Below are positions 41,701 through 50,300 of a DNA stretch of 64,000 bases, in pieces. The notes beneath the pieces were generated by a model. That model worked only from the letters and a program-made list of their open reading frames with translations, was not told where the DNA came from and did no database searches. How positions within the stretch are numbered: the first letter of the stretch is position 1; every line of letters begins with the position of its first letter. Source of the stretch: an uncultured Saprospiraceae bacterium (GTDB taxonomy: Bacteria > Bacteroidota > Bacteroidia > Chitinophagales > Saprospiraceae); NCBI GenBank assembly GCA_937942435.1, contig CALDEM010000014.1, forward strand, positions 1 through 64,000. The letters run 5' to 3'. The translations under genes were made by a program, and so were the position numbers.

Positions 41701-41810
41701 CCACAATCCCATAAGCTTCCAGTTCGCTCTGCAGACATAAAATAGACTACAGTCGCTATCACGAAGACGATCCCTGAGGCTATATTAAATTTTCTATTGG
41801 TCGAAGTCAT
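38745..41810 (-). CDS. DUF2723 family membrane protein (GT-C/O-mannosyltransferase-like)
   Basis: SLWDCGEFILGAYKLQVVHPPGAPLFLLIGRIFAWF; many TMs; TPR-like C-terminus. Confidence 0.88.
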   Translation of the reverse strand: MTSTNRKFNIASGIVFVIATVVYFMSAERTGSLWDCGEFILGAYKLQVVHPPGAPLFLLIGRIFAWFGEIFSSNPSDIAFAVNLMSGLFTAVTAALVGNATMLLSKLMFTKEDIDADNVAAVGGVVAGLATAFCSSIWFSAVEGEVYAMSTFFTALTAWAIIKWYCLPNESKHDKWLVFAAYSAGLSIGVHLLSLLTFPALALLVYFKKSKTKNWKGMILSTIIGALSIPFIQKGVIVGIPALWKNLDIMMVNSFGAPVNSGIIPTLLIVGGLFYAAFRYAKKHGKYWLQVATMATLMITIGYSMIGLVVIRANADTPVNMNVPSDPSRLLPYINREQYGERALVFGPSYEASPTSYDREARKGQMDFPPYHDKSAKSKYVAVDEKITPQYKSSDKIFFPRISHAEMGRPNLYKQWHQMILSGNAKPSFAFNLAFFMKYQIDWMYTRYFMWNFVGKQNGDQGYYSWDKSQGNWRSGIGFIDEMKLFNLDQEPDTMKNNKANNNYYFLPLIFGLIGLFFHAFKRPQEFAGLFALFIITGIGIIVYTNQPPNEPRERDYVLVGSFFTFCMWIGMSVPALYRMAAERLSFKGIGSLALFGALALTAPLIMGFENFDDHSRKDQYASRDYAKNFLNSLDPNAVIFTYGDNDTYPLWYVQEVEDVRRDVRIVNLSLITVDWYINKLRSKVNDAEALKLTVPASSYRGNKRNQIPFVVQNPNAAMKLTDALKFVGDSHPVGDTYKFESYVPARQFVIPTDPQAVQRLNVRYAGDTTALSSDIRVTFAESKSWMTKDELAVLDIIASNINERPIYFATTCQNSKLMGLNDYMQYEGLALRLVPIKTASDRSMSIYGSGRVATEKVYDNIMNKWEWGNFDKKDLFVNDSYGAAVQAHRMVMIRTAESFIDENKAQKAVDITDKFFEGFPHMNFPYDASIIPLITVYVRTSQKEKAIHHLRILANETADYMSFYDSIDPDIVASSFAQDKARRDNALANVFNLANSIGDDAFSQEMQALLGQYRTSRVPN

Positions 41811-41904
41811 AAAATAGATATTGTATGTGAAGAAAGTTCAGCGTTGAAAAGTAAGTGATATGCTGACTTTAGATGTTTTTCCATTAAAGAAATCAGTAAT
41901 ATGA

Positions 41905-41912
41905 TATCTTTG
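41905..41912 (+). promoter_or_regulatory. Bacteroidota-type -7 box TATCTTTG
   Basis: Matches TAnnTTTG in the divergent intergenic region; no clear -33 TTG. Confidence 0.3.
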
Positions 41913-42033
41913 CAAAAGTATTAAAAACATATACTTTAATGGACTAATGTGTATGGCATTAGGATTTAGTTATCAAATACCTACTCAGAATTATTTCTCA
42001 CCTATATTTTATTCGTTTAAATAGGCGCTCAAT

Positions 42034-42915
42034 ATGATAGAGACCTGTATCGTCTGCGGATCAGATAAGAATAAGGAAGCCATTAGGGTTCATGACCACC
42101 TAGTGAGTCATAAGTTGTTTATCATCTCAGCATGTGAAGACTGTGGCTTTCAGTTTGTTAAGAACCCTCCCAGTGAAGACCAGGCCATGTCTTTTTATGA
42201 GACAGAAGAGTATATAGAGCACTCTGATTCATCAGAAGGATTGATCAACGGCATATACCACAAAGCTCGCTCTTGGATGCTTCCTTACAAGTATAGGATG
42301 TTACATAAGCTGGGTAGAAAGCCTAAGATCCTCGATGTAGGTACGGGCACTGGATACTTTCTCAATTATATGAAGTCCAGATCATATGAAGTGAGAGGTG
42401 TTGAGATCAGTGAGCAGGCTAGGGAGTTTGGTATTAAGACATTTGGATTGGATATCAAAAGCCCAGAGGATTTACTTAATGAGGATTTCCCTGGAGGATA
42501 TGGCTATGCGAGTTTCTGGCATGTATTGGAACACATTTATAATCCGAGAGAAGTATTAAAAAAGATACATCAACTTCTCGATGAGACAGGTGTACTCGTA
42601 GTGGCACTGCCTAACAATAAGAGTCTTGATGCTAAGATATATAAGGAGTATTGGGCGGCATACGACGTGCCGAGACATCTGTGGCACTGGGATAAATCGA
42701 GCTTTACAAAGTTTGCAGAGACTTGCGGTTTTAAGTTGGTGAAAACCAAAATGTTGCCTCTTGATCCGTTCTACAATATCTTAATGAGTGAGACTTATCG
42801 AAAAAATAGATGGGCTTATATTTTGATACCATTCATAGGTGCGCTATCCTTAATCCAAGGTTGGTTTAAGAATAGTAAAGCCAGCTCGATTGTATATTTT
42901 TTAGAGAAAGTCTAA
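42034..42915 (+). CDS. Class I SAM-dependent methyltransferase with N-terminal zinc-finger-like motif
   Basis: CIVCGS...CEDCGF; ILDVGTGTGYFLNYMKSRSYEVRGVEIS; SFWHVLEHIYNP. Confidence 0.88.
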   Translation: MIETCIVCGSDKNKEAIRVHDHLVSHKLFIISACEDCGFQFVKNPPSEDQAMSFYETEEYIEHSDSSEGLINGIYHKARSWMLPYKYRMLHKLGRKPKILDVGTGTGYFLNYMKSRSYEVRGVEISEQAREFGIKTFGLDIKSPEDLLNEDFPGGYGYASFWHVLEHIYNPREVLKKIHQLLDETGVLVVALPNNKSLDAKIYKEYWAAYDVPRHLWHWDKSSFTKFAETCGFKLVKTKMLPLDPFYNILMSETYRKNRWAYILIPFIGALSLIQGWFKNSKASSIVYFLEKV

Positions 42916-42923
42916 AGGAAAAA

Positions 42924-43055
42924 ATGTTTAAAGTTATTGTCATCGGAGGATTGCTATACACTTTGTATAGATTGATGTTTGGCCCTAAGACTATAAAAGG
43001 TGCTGAAGAATCTAATGATGACACAGTTGATATAGATTATGAAGAAGTGGACTGA
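42924..43055 (+). CDS. Small (43 aa) single-TM hypothetical protein
   Basis: Hand translation MFKVIVIGGLLYTLYRLMFGPKTIKGAEESNDDTVDIDYEEVD; overlaps the next start by 17 nt. Confidence 0.55.
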   Translation: MFKVIVIGGLLYTLYRLMFGPKTIKGAEESNDDTVDIDYEEVD

Positions 43056-43707
43056 TATTTATACTTCTTCAGATCTAATCGTCCATGAGGACTCACAGTT
43101 TATAGTACTCAACAAGCCAGCAGGTGTAGGATCTCAAGATGATCAAACTGGTGATACAAGTATATTCTCATGGGCAGAGAAGTATGCCAAGCAGAAACTA
43201 CACCTGGTTAATCGCATAGACCGGCCTGTTAGTGGACTTATCCTATGCACTAAGACCAAGAAAGCAGGTCAGTTAATTCTGGATAGTAAATCTATAAAGA
43301 AGGAATATGTCGCTCTTGTCCCTCCGATAGAACCGGCCTCCGCTACGCTTAGTCACTTCATTAAAAAAGATGGAAAGACTAAAAAAGCATATATCTCTGA
43401 TGTAGAAAAAGCCGGATATAAAGCTTGCACACTCTCTTATGATACTCGGCATATCTTGGACAATTATCATGTGATTAATATCAATACAGAGACGGGTCGT
43501 TTCCATCAGATAAGAGCTCAACTAGCGCATGTGGGCAACGCTATAAAAGGAGATGTAAAGTATGGAGCTCGTCGTTCTAATAAAGATCGTAGTGTAGATC
43601 TCCATGCTTATATCATGGACGTTGTGCCTGCACAATTAAAGTTGACTGCTCAACCGCTGGGTAGAGAACCGGTTTGGAAGTTTCTACAATCGGAAAATAT
43701 CATATAG
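43039..43707 (+). CDS. RluA-family pseudouridine synthase
   Basis: LVNRIDRPVSGLILCTKTKKA; TGRFHQIRAQLAHVGNAIKGDVKYG. Confidence 0.9.
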   Translation: MKKWTDIYTSSDLIVHEDSQFIVLNKPAGVGSQDDQTGDTSIFSWAEKYAKQKLHLVNRIDRPVSGLILCTKTKKAGQLILDSKSIKKEYVALVPPIEPASATLSHFIKKDGKTKKAYISDVEKAGYKACTLSYDTRHILDNYHVININTETGRFHQIRAQLAHVGNAIKGDVKYGARRSNKDRSVDLHAYIMDVVPAQLKLTAQPLGREPVWKFLQSENII

Positions 43708-44463
43708 ATGCGGTTGTTGATTTTCGTTGTTGCTTATAACGCGCAGCAACATATCACAAAGACCTTAGATCGTATACCTCGAGATTGGCTCGCAACTACA
43801 GATTATAAAATTCTAATCATCAATGATGCTTCTGTTGACAAGACAGATCAGTTGGTTGCAAGCTACATCACAGCTCATCCTGACATCGACATCACCTCAC
43901 TTGACAATGATGTAAACCTTGGATATGGAGGCAATCAAAAAAGAGGATACGAGTATGCGATCCAGAATCAATACGCTATCGTAGTACTACTACATGGTGA
44001 TGGACAGTATGCTCCTGAATACCTACCTCAGATGATAAGCCCCATAAAAGAAGGTCATGCAGAACTCGTTTTGGGTTCGCGCATGTTAGACAGAATGAAG
44101 GCCCTTGAAGGCAATATGCCTCTCTATAAATGGATAGGAAATCAGACTTTGACTTTTTTACAAAACAGGTTTCTTGGTACTAATTTGTCGGAGTTTCATA
44201 CAGGATATCGTGCTTTTAAGGTTGATGCGTTAAAGAGAATTCCATTCGCAAACAATTCTAATTACTTTGACTTTGACACGGAGATTATCATTCAATTATA
44301 TGATACAGCAGCAAGAATAACTGAGATTAGTATACCTACTTTCTATGGTGATGAGATATCTTATGTCAATGGATTGAAGTATGCATGGCTTATTATAAAA
44401 ACAACTGTCAAATCAAGACTGGTAAAGAAGAAATGGATCAAGGACGGTCGGTTTTTATACTAG
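43708..44463 (+). CDS. Family 2 glycosyltransferase (DPM1-like)
   Basis: ILIINDASVDKTDQLV, NLGYGGNQKRGYEYAI, VLLHGDGQYAPEYLPQM. Confidence 0.9.
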   Translation: MRLLIFVVAYNAQQHITKTLDRIPRDWLATTDYKILIINDASVDKTDQLVASYITAHPDIDITSLDNDVNLGYGGNQKRGYEYAIQNQYAIVVLLHGDGQYAPEYLPQMISPIKEGHAELVLGSRMLDRMKALEGNMPLYKWIGNQTLTFLQNRFLGTNLSEFHTGYRAFKVDALKRIPFANNSNYFDFDTEIIIQLYDTAARITEISIPTFYGDEISYVNGLKYAWLIIKTTVKSRLVKKKWIKDGRFLY

Positions 44464-44598
44464 TACTTTTCATCGCCTTTGATAAGGTACTTTGGCCCTG
44501 CATTTTACATCTGCCAACATTCAACAAACTGTCACCTAGGACATGGTAAAAACTGACATACTCTTTCGTAGATCGATCAACTGCGATCTAATTAATAC

Positions 44599-44606
44599 TA
44601 CCTTTG
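44599..44606 (+). promoter_or_regulatory. Bacteroidota-type -7 box TACCTTTG upstream of thiL
   Basis: Matches TAnnTTTG, 23 bp before ATG. Confidence 0.35.
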
Positions 44607-44628
44607 AACAAACAAATTCTGCCTTCTG

Positions 44629-45657
44629 ATGAGCAAAGTGACTGATGTAAATGAATATGGAGAATTTGGTCTCATAGATCACTTAACAAAGTCTATCGAG
44701 CCTAGGTTGGGGTCTACGATTAAAGGAATCGGAGACGATGCCGCAGTGGTTAAAAATGCACGTGACTATAGTGTCATCTCTACAGATATGCTCGTAGAAG
44801 GGATACACTTCGATGTCAGATATAGTCCGCTAAAGCATCTAGGCTATAAGTCCATAGTGGTTAACCTCTCAGATATATATGCGATGAATGTTGTCCCTCA
44901 ACATGTTACCGTATCGATCGCCATATCGAGTAAGTATAGTGTCGAAGCACTTGAAGAGCTCTATGAAGGAATTGAGACAGCTTGTAAGTTTTATAATGTT
45001 GATCTGATCGGTGGTGATACTACCTCTAACCTTAAGGGTATGGCGATGAGCGTCACTGCGGTTGGGACCACTCCCGACAAGCAGTCTATATCATATCGCA
45101 GTGGTGCCAAGATGGGTGATATACTTTGTGTTACGGGTAGCCTCGGTGCAGCATATCTTGGCTTACAGATCTTAGAAAGAGAGAAGCAGCTCTTTCTTTC
45201 TGACGAGACTATAGCTCCAGAGCTATCCAAGCACACCTATCTTATAGAAAGACAACTCAAGCCTGAAGCCAACAAGGCAGCTATCGAATATTTTAAAAAG
45301 ATATCGCTCATACCAACATCTATGATCGATGTATCAGACGGACTGAGCTCTGACCTTATGCATATATGTAAGCAGTCCGATGTCGGCGCATATATAGAAG
45401 AGGCTAAGGTGCCGATGATAGAAGAAGCCAAAGCAGCTGCTCTTGAGTTTAATATGGATCCGATCACATGTGCGCTTAATGGAGGAGAAGATTATGAGCT
45501 TTTGTTCACATTAGATCCTATGGATATCGAAAAGATTAAGTTCATGCCTGATGTACATATCATCGGAGAGATCGTAGACAAAAAAGACAAGCTAACCCTC
45601 CATACCCCAGGAGGTAATATACATCCACTGAGGGCTCAAGGGTGGAATCATTTTTAG
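44629..45657 (+). CDS. thiL: Thiamine-monophosphate kinase
   Basis: GIGDDAAVVKNARDYSVISTDMLVEGIHFD, GGDTTSN, DVSDGLSSDLMHICKQS, NGGEDYELLFT. Confidence 0.94.
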   Translation: MSKVTDVNEYGEFGLIDHLTKSIEPRLGSTIKGIGDDAAVVKNARDYSVISTDMLVEGIHFDVRYSPLKHLGYKSIVVNLSDIYAMNVVPQHVTVSIAISSKYSVEALEELYEGIETACKFYNVDLIGGDTTSNLKGMAMSVTAVGTTPDKQSISYRSGAKMGDILCVTGSLGAAYLGLQILEREKQLFLSDETIAPELSKHTYLIERQLKPEANKAAIEYFKKISLIPTSMIDVSDGLSSDLMHICKQSDVGAYIEEAKVPMIEEAKAAALEFNMDPITCALNGGEDYELLFTLDPMDIEKIKFMPDVHIIGEIVDKKDKLTLHTPGGNIHPLRAQGWNHF

Positions 45658-45704
45658 CACCGGGTTAGGATTTATAGATTCCGACATCTTTCCAACTGAT
45701 ATGT

Positions 45705-45712
45705 TAGTTTTG
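45705..45712 (+). promoter_or_regulatory. Bacteroidota-type -7 box TAGTTTTG upstream of the ABC-F gene
   Basis: Matches TAnnTTTG, 32 bp before ATG. Confidence 0.35.
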
Positions 45713-45743
45713 CACTCGTTTTCATAAAAAGCAAAAGGTAGAG

Positions 45744-47375
45744 ATGATTACAGTTTCTAATATCAGTCTTCAGTACGGAAAGAGAATATTATTTGATGAT
45801 GTAAATCTCAAGTTTACTAATGGCAACTGCTATGGTGTCATCGGAGCCAATGGTGCAGGTAAGTCCACCTTCTTAAAGATACTCTCAGGAGAGATTGATG
45901 CATCTGGAGGTAAGGTCAACATAGAACCAGGCAAGAGGATGGCAGTGCTTAAGCAGGACCACTTTGAGTACGAAGAAGAGACTGTACTCAACACTGTGAT
46001 GATGGGCCATAAAGAGATGTACGACATCATGGTTGAAAAGAACGCCATCTACATGGATCCTGATGCATCAGAGGCCGATGGACTTAAGGCGGCAGAATTA
46101 GAAAACACATACGGTGAGATGGGTGGCTGGGAAGCAGAGAGCAATGCTGCAGAGCTACTTAGTAATATGGGTGTTGCTGAGATGCACCACTACAAGACAC
46201 TGAAAGAGCTCAATGGTCCACAGAAAGTTAAGGTACTTTTGGCGCAAGCATTATTTGGGGAACCGGATATCTTACTACTTGATGAACCTACCAATGATCT
46301 CGATGCTGAGACTGCAACGTGGCTGTCTGACTTTTTAGCTGGCTTTAAAAATCTTGTCATCGTTGTATCTCACGATAGATATTTTTTGGATATGGTGTGT
46401 ACCCATATGGTAGACGTCGACTTTAAGCAGATCAACATCTTCTCAGGTAACTACACATTCTGGTATGAGTCCAGTCAGTTGATGGCACAGCAGATGGCCA
46501 ACAAGAATAAAAAGATGGAGCAAAAGCGTGCGGAGATGATGGAGTTTATCCAACGCTTTTCGGCTAATGCTTCTAAATCAAAACAAGCAACGAGTAGAAA
46601 GAAAGCACTTGAGAAGCTAAGCTTAGAAGATATCAAGCCATCGACGAGAAAGTATCCATTTATACATTTTCAGCCAGAGAGAAGTATCGGAGATCAGATC
46701 CTAAAAGTCGACAAACTGACTGCTAAGGATGAGGCTGGCCAGATCTTATTTGCTGATGTGAGTTTTACAATGAACAAGGGTGATAAGATTGCCTTGCTTT
46801 CTAAAGAATCTGCTGCGATTACAAGTTTTTATGAGATCCTTTCGGGAAATGCAAAGCAGGATGCAGGAACGATCGAGTGGGGTCAGACGATCACTAAAGA
46901 TTATCTGCCAAATGAAAACTCCGCTTTCTTTACTGAAGGTCAGAATCTGGAATTAATGGATTGGTTGCGCCAATATTCTGACGATAAAGACGAGCAGTTT
47001 GTTAGAGGCTTCTTGGGTAGAATGTTGTTTTCAGGAGAAGAAGTTTATAAAAAGTCAGGAGTGCTCTCTGGAGGAGAGAAGGTAAGATGCATGCTTTCTA
47101 AAATCATGCTTAACAACCCTAACTTCTTATTGCTAGATGAGCCTACTAACCACTTAGACTTGGAGTCTATCACAGCGCTTAACAATGCACTTAGAGACTT
47201 TCCAGGTAGCTTGATTATGACATCCCATGATCATCAACTCTTGGATACTGCGTGTAATAGAATTGTAGAGATCTCTCCAAATGGCACGATTGATCAGTTA
47301 ATGATATTTGACGAATACATAAGATCAGACAAGGTTAAAGGATTGAAAGAAGAGTTATATGGCGTTCCAGCTTAA
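45744..47375 (+). CDS. ABC-F family ATP-binding protein
   Basis: Two ABC domains: GANGAGKSTFLKIL, LLLDEPTNDLD, SGGEKVRCMLSKIML, LLLDEPTNHLD. Confidence 0.93.
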   Translation: MITVSNISLQYGKRILFDDVNLKFTNGNCYGVIGANGAGKSTFLKILSGEIDASGGKVNIEPGKRMAVLKQDHFEYEEETVLNTVMMGHKEMYDIMVEKNAIYMDPDASEADGLKAAELENTYGEMGGWEAESNAAELLSNMGVAEMHHYKTLKELNGPQKVKVLLAQALFGEPDILLLDEPTNDLDAETATWLSDFLAGFKNLVIVVSHDRYFLDMVCTHMVDVDFKQINIFSGNYTFWYESSQLMAQQMANKNKKMEQKRAEMMEFIQRFSANASKSKQATSRKKALEKLSLEDIKPSTRKYPFIHFQPERSIGDQILKVDKLTAKDEAGQILFADVSFTMNKGDKIALLSKESAAITSFYEILSGNAKQDAGTIEWGQTITKDYLPNENSAFFTEGQNLELMDWLRQYSDDKDEQFVRGFLGRMLFSGEEVYKKSGVLSGGEKVRCMLSKIMLNNPNFLLLDEPTNHLDLESITALNNALRDFPGSLIMTSHDHQLLDTACNRIVEISPNGTIDQLMIFDEYIRSDKVKGLKEELYGVPA

Positions 47376-47437
47376 TAGCCTTCTATAGAGTATGTCAGAA
47401 GAGAAAATTATAATCTGCGGAACAAAAGTATACGCTC

Positions 47438-48058
47438 ATGTGGTTCTTTAATATTTGGAAGAAACGCAATCAGCAACAACAGGAAATAGTAGATCCAGAC
47501 ATGAAGTATCTAATCGTAGGCCTTGGTAATATAGGTGGTGAGTATAACAACACTCGGCACAATATCGGTTTTGAGGTAGTAGATTACATGGCTGAAGAGA
47601 AGGGCGTCACTTTCAAATCAGCCACTCAAGCATCTATAGCAACTATAAAGCACAAAGGCCGAACGCTAATCTTGCTGAAGCCAAGTACCTATATGAATCT
47701 CAGCGGTAAAGCAGTCAACTACTGGATGCAGAAGGAGAAAATTAAACAAGAGAATCTTCTAATTATTGTTGATGATCTCAATTTAGAATTTGGGAGAATA
47801 AGACTGAGAGGGAAGGGTAGTGATGGTGGACACAATGGCATCAAAGATATCAATGCGACCATAGGTCAAAAGTATGCACGTGTAAGAGTAGGTATCGGAG
47901 ATGACTTTAGAAAAGGACAGCAAGTAGATTTTGTCTTGGGCAAGTGGTCGTCTGAAGAGAAAGATAAGTTGCCGGAAATCATAAAGCTAGCATCTGATAT
48001 GTCTAAGAGTTATACAGCCATCGGGCTTGCTCACACTATGAGTGCGTTTAACTCATAG
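47438..48058 (+). CDS. pth: Aminoacyl-tRNA hydrolase
   Basis: YLIVGLGNIGGEYNNTRHNIGFEVVD, KPSTYMNLSGKAV, VDDLNLEFGRIRLRGKGSDGGHNGIKDI. Confidence 0.95.
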   Translation: MWFFNIWKKRNQQQQEIVDPDMKYLIVGLGNIGGEYNNTRHNIGFEVVDYMAEEKGVTFKSATQASIATIKHKGRTLILLKPSTYMNLSGKAVNYWMQKEKIKQENLLIIVDDLNLEFGRIRLRGKGSDGGHNGIKDINATIGQKYARVRVGIGDDFRKGQQVDFVLGKWSSEEKDKLPEIIKLASDMSKSYTAIGLAHTMSAFNS

Positions 48059-48169
48059 GAAAATGAAAGACAAAACTACCCTACATTAACTCCTGCTATC
48101 GAAAAGTTAGACGGTATCCTAACAATACTTCCTACGCTTAATGCATTATTGTAGGGTATAAAGTAAAAT

Positions 48170-48499
48170 ATGAAAGTCATGAAAAAAAGAACAATCTTAA
48201 TATCTCTTCTATTTGTTGGTCTGTTATACTCGTGTGGAGGAGATGACGCGGTCGACTGTATGGATACTACTGCCTTAGTAAATCAAGTTAACACAGCTGT
48301 AGACATTTCAAACGATGCTGCAACAGCATATAATAATGATCCGTCAGATGCTAATTGTAATAATTTTAAAGATGCTTTAGATGATCTCATAGATGCCCTT
48401 GAGTCTTTTGAGGATTGTGCAAATCAGACGGGACAAGGTCAACAGGTAGCTAATGATATTACCCAGTCACGAGATGCTCGGTCTCAACTTCCGTGCTGA
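48170..48499 (+). CDS. Small lipoprotein, hypothetical
   Basis: Signal peptide and lipobox LLYSCGGDD. Confidence 0.65.
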   Translation: MKVMKKRTILISLLFVGLLYSCGGDDAVDCMDTTALVNQVNTAVDISNDAATAYNNDPSDANCNNFKDALDDLIDALESFEDCANQTGQGQQVANDITQSRDARSQLPC

Positions 48500-48633
48500 T
48501 AAAAATCTAACGTAAGCTTAAAAAATTAGAACGGATCAGGTACATCAGAAGGATGGGTTTAGATACCTATATCTGCTCATTGTTTGGTTGATCTGATTCG
48601 TCATAATCAAGACTAAATCGAGAAGAATCTTAA

Positions 48634-48672
48634 AAAAAGAAGAAGAACGTTGAAATCGTTCTTCTTCTTTTT
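48634..48672. terminator. Bidirectional terminator between convergent genes
   Basis: Perfect 16-bp arms AAAAAGAAGAAGAACG / CGTTCTTCTTCTTTTT, 7-nt loop. Confidence 0.8.
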
Positions 48673-48703
48673 AACGCCTTATTCTGATATGAATGATGTT
48701 TAA

Positions 48704-49747
48704 CTATCTGTAGCTATCAGGTCTAGTGCCAAGTGTCATTTTGATCATCTTTTGTTTCCCATCTCTGATGACGTCTAGTTCAACTGTATCATTAGGATCA
48801 AAATAGGTAAGGATACCTAAGAGGCTATCCATATTTTTAGCGCGTGCGCCATTTACTTTTTGGACGATATCGCCGCTTCGTAATCCTGCTTTGTCAGCAG
48901 GACTATCCTTCATGACATCTAAGATCTTTGCGCCATTGTCAGTCGATTCTATCTGAGCACCCATATAGGCGTCTGATAGATGTGCATCATCTTCATCGGC
49001 TATAAACATCATTCTCCGAGTAGCATGTCCTCCTCCATCGTCAAATTTGAAAACGTTAATCTCCCCATCTAACTCTTTCATTTCTTTAGGCATCTCTCCA
49101 TTACCATTCCATTCGATGACTTTTTCATTACCATCTTCGTCTTTGGTGATGATCTTATATTGCTCCCTTTGTGATTTGTTGACAGAGCGTCCATCAGCTC
49201 GTGCCTTTCTACCCATTTGCTTTCGCTTCTCTTTGGATATGCGCATTTTCTTTTTTCTTGGATGGTCTCCATGTTCTGTATGAAGTTCATCAAGATCTAT
49301 GTCATGCTCTTCGAGTAGTTTCTTAATATCTTCTGGCATCTCACCTGTGCCATCCCATTCCATTTGTTCTACTTCACCATTGTCATTTTTCTTGATCATT
49401 ACTCTTCTCCCTTTCATAGAGGGTTCCTCAACCTCAACTTCATTTTCTACTTCTATGACTATCTTATCGCCGTCACCTCCTTCTAAAAAAGAGATATCAA
49501 TGCTTTCTGCTGCAAGCTTCTTTTTGATTTCTTCAGGTATTATACCGTTATCTGTCCATTCGATGATTTTTTCATCACCATCTTCTTCAGTAGTTATGGT
49601 CACTGTTCGTTCGCCATTATCTGTCTTATTGACATTGACGCTAACTGTTTTTTCTTTTTCAACAGCTGACGTGACAACGACAGCTTGTTGAGCAAAAAGG
49701 CAAGTTGCAAGTGATATCCATATAAGCACAAGTGTTAGACTTTTCAT
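48704..49747 (-). CDS. Secreted PDZ-domain protein with three N-terminal repeats
   Basis: Signal peptide; C-terminal YMGAQIESTDNGAKILDVMKDSPADKAGLRSGDIVQKVNG PDZ. Confidence 0.85.
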   Translation of the reverse strand: MKSLTLVLIWISLATCLFAQQAVVVTSAVEKEKTVSVNVNKTDNGERTVTITTEEDGDEKIIEWTDNGIIPEEIKKKLAAESIDISFLEGGDGDKIVIEVENEVEVEEPSMKGRRVMIKKNDNGEVEQMEWDGTGEMPEDIKKLLEEHDIDLDELHTEHGDHPRKKKMRISKEKRKQMGRKARADGRSVNKSQREQYKIITKDEDGNEKVIEWNGNGEMPKEMKELDGEINVFKFDDGGGHATRRMMFIADEDDAHLSDAYMGAQIESTDNGAKILDVMKDSPADKAGLRSGDIVQKVNGARAKNMDSLLGILTYFDPNDTVELDVIRDGKQKMIKMTLGTRPDSYR

Positions 49748-49850
49748 ATCGTAATGTTATTCGATGTCGTTATAAGTATGTTTAAGCTACAAATCTAATG
49801 AGCTATCTTTATAGTAAACCTTAAGAAAGCGCAAAAATCTCGATTCTATA

Positions 49851-50300
49851 ATGCAACGCGAACGAAAACCTAAAAATTTCCTTCCCAAAGCCACTTTTAG
49901 GGGTGGCCCTAAGGCTATGCGTAAGTTCTTAGGAGAAAACCTTAAGTATCCACCTCAGGCTATCAAAGAAAAAGTAGAAGGTACTGTAGTGCTGCGCTTA
50001 GCAATTGATTATAAAGGAAAAGTTATCAAGTCTAAGGTGAAAAGCGGACTTGGAAGTGGGTGTGATGAAGAGGCACAAAGAGTAGTCTCGCTTCTGGAGT
50101 TTGATGTAGATACAAGGGTGCGCAAAGGAAAGATCTTGTTTCACAAGAATCTTAACATACACTTTAGACTACCTAAAAAGCCGCCTGCACCAAAGAAAAA
50201 AGCTGAGCCCCAAAGGACTCAGCTTTCATATACGATCACTACTAAAAAGGACTCTGGATCAAGCCCTTCATATAGCTATACTATCAAGATAGGTGATTGA
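49851..50300 (+). CDS. TonB C-terminal-domain protein lacking a TM anchor
   Basis: FLGENLKYPPQAIKEKVEGTVVLRLAIDYKGKVIKSKVKSGLGSGCDEEAQRVV. Confidence 0.8.
   Translation: MQRERKPKNFLPKATFRGGPKAMRKFLGENLKYPPQAIKEKVEGTVVLRLAIDYKGKVIKSKVKSGLGSGCDEEAQRVVSLLEFDVDTRVRKGKILFHKNLNIHFRLPKKPPAPKKKAEPQRTQLSYTITTKKDSGSSPSYSYTIKIGD

Noticed and set aside
47391-47450. 19-aa ORF MSEEKIIICGTKVYAHVVL upstream of pth as a leader peptide
   Set aside because: Very short, no attenuator-like hairpin, more likely promoter sequence
48077-48158. Inverted arms considered as an integron attC site
   Set aside because: No correctly ordered RYYYAAC/GTTRRRY core pair and no integrase in the window
49299-49691. 130-aa Ser-rich + strand ORF
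   Set aside because: Antisense shadow of the acidic repeat region of the PDZ protein
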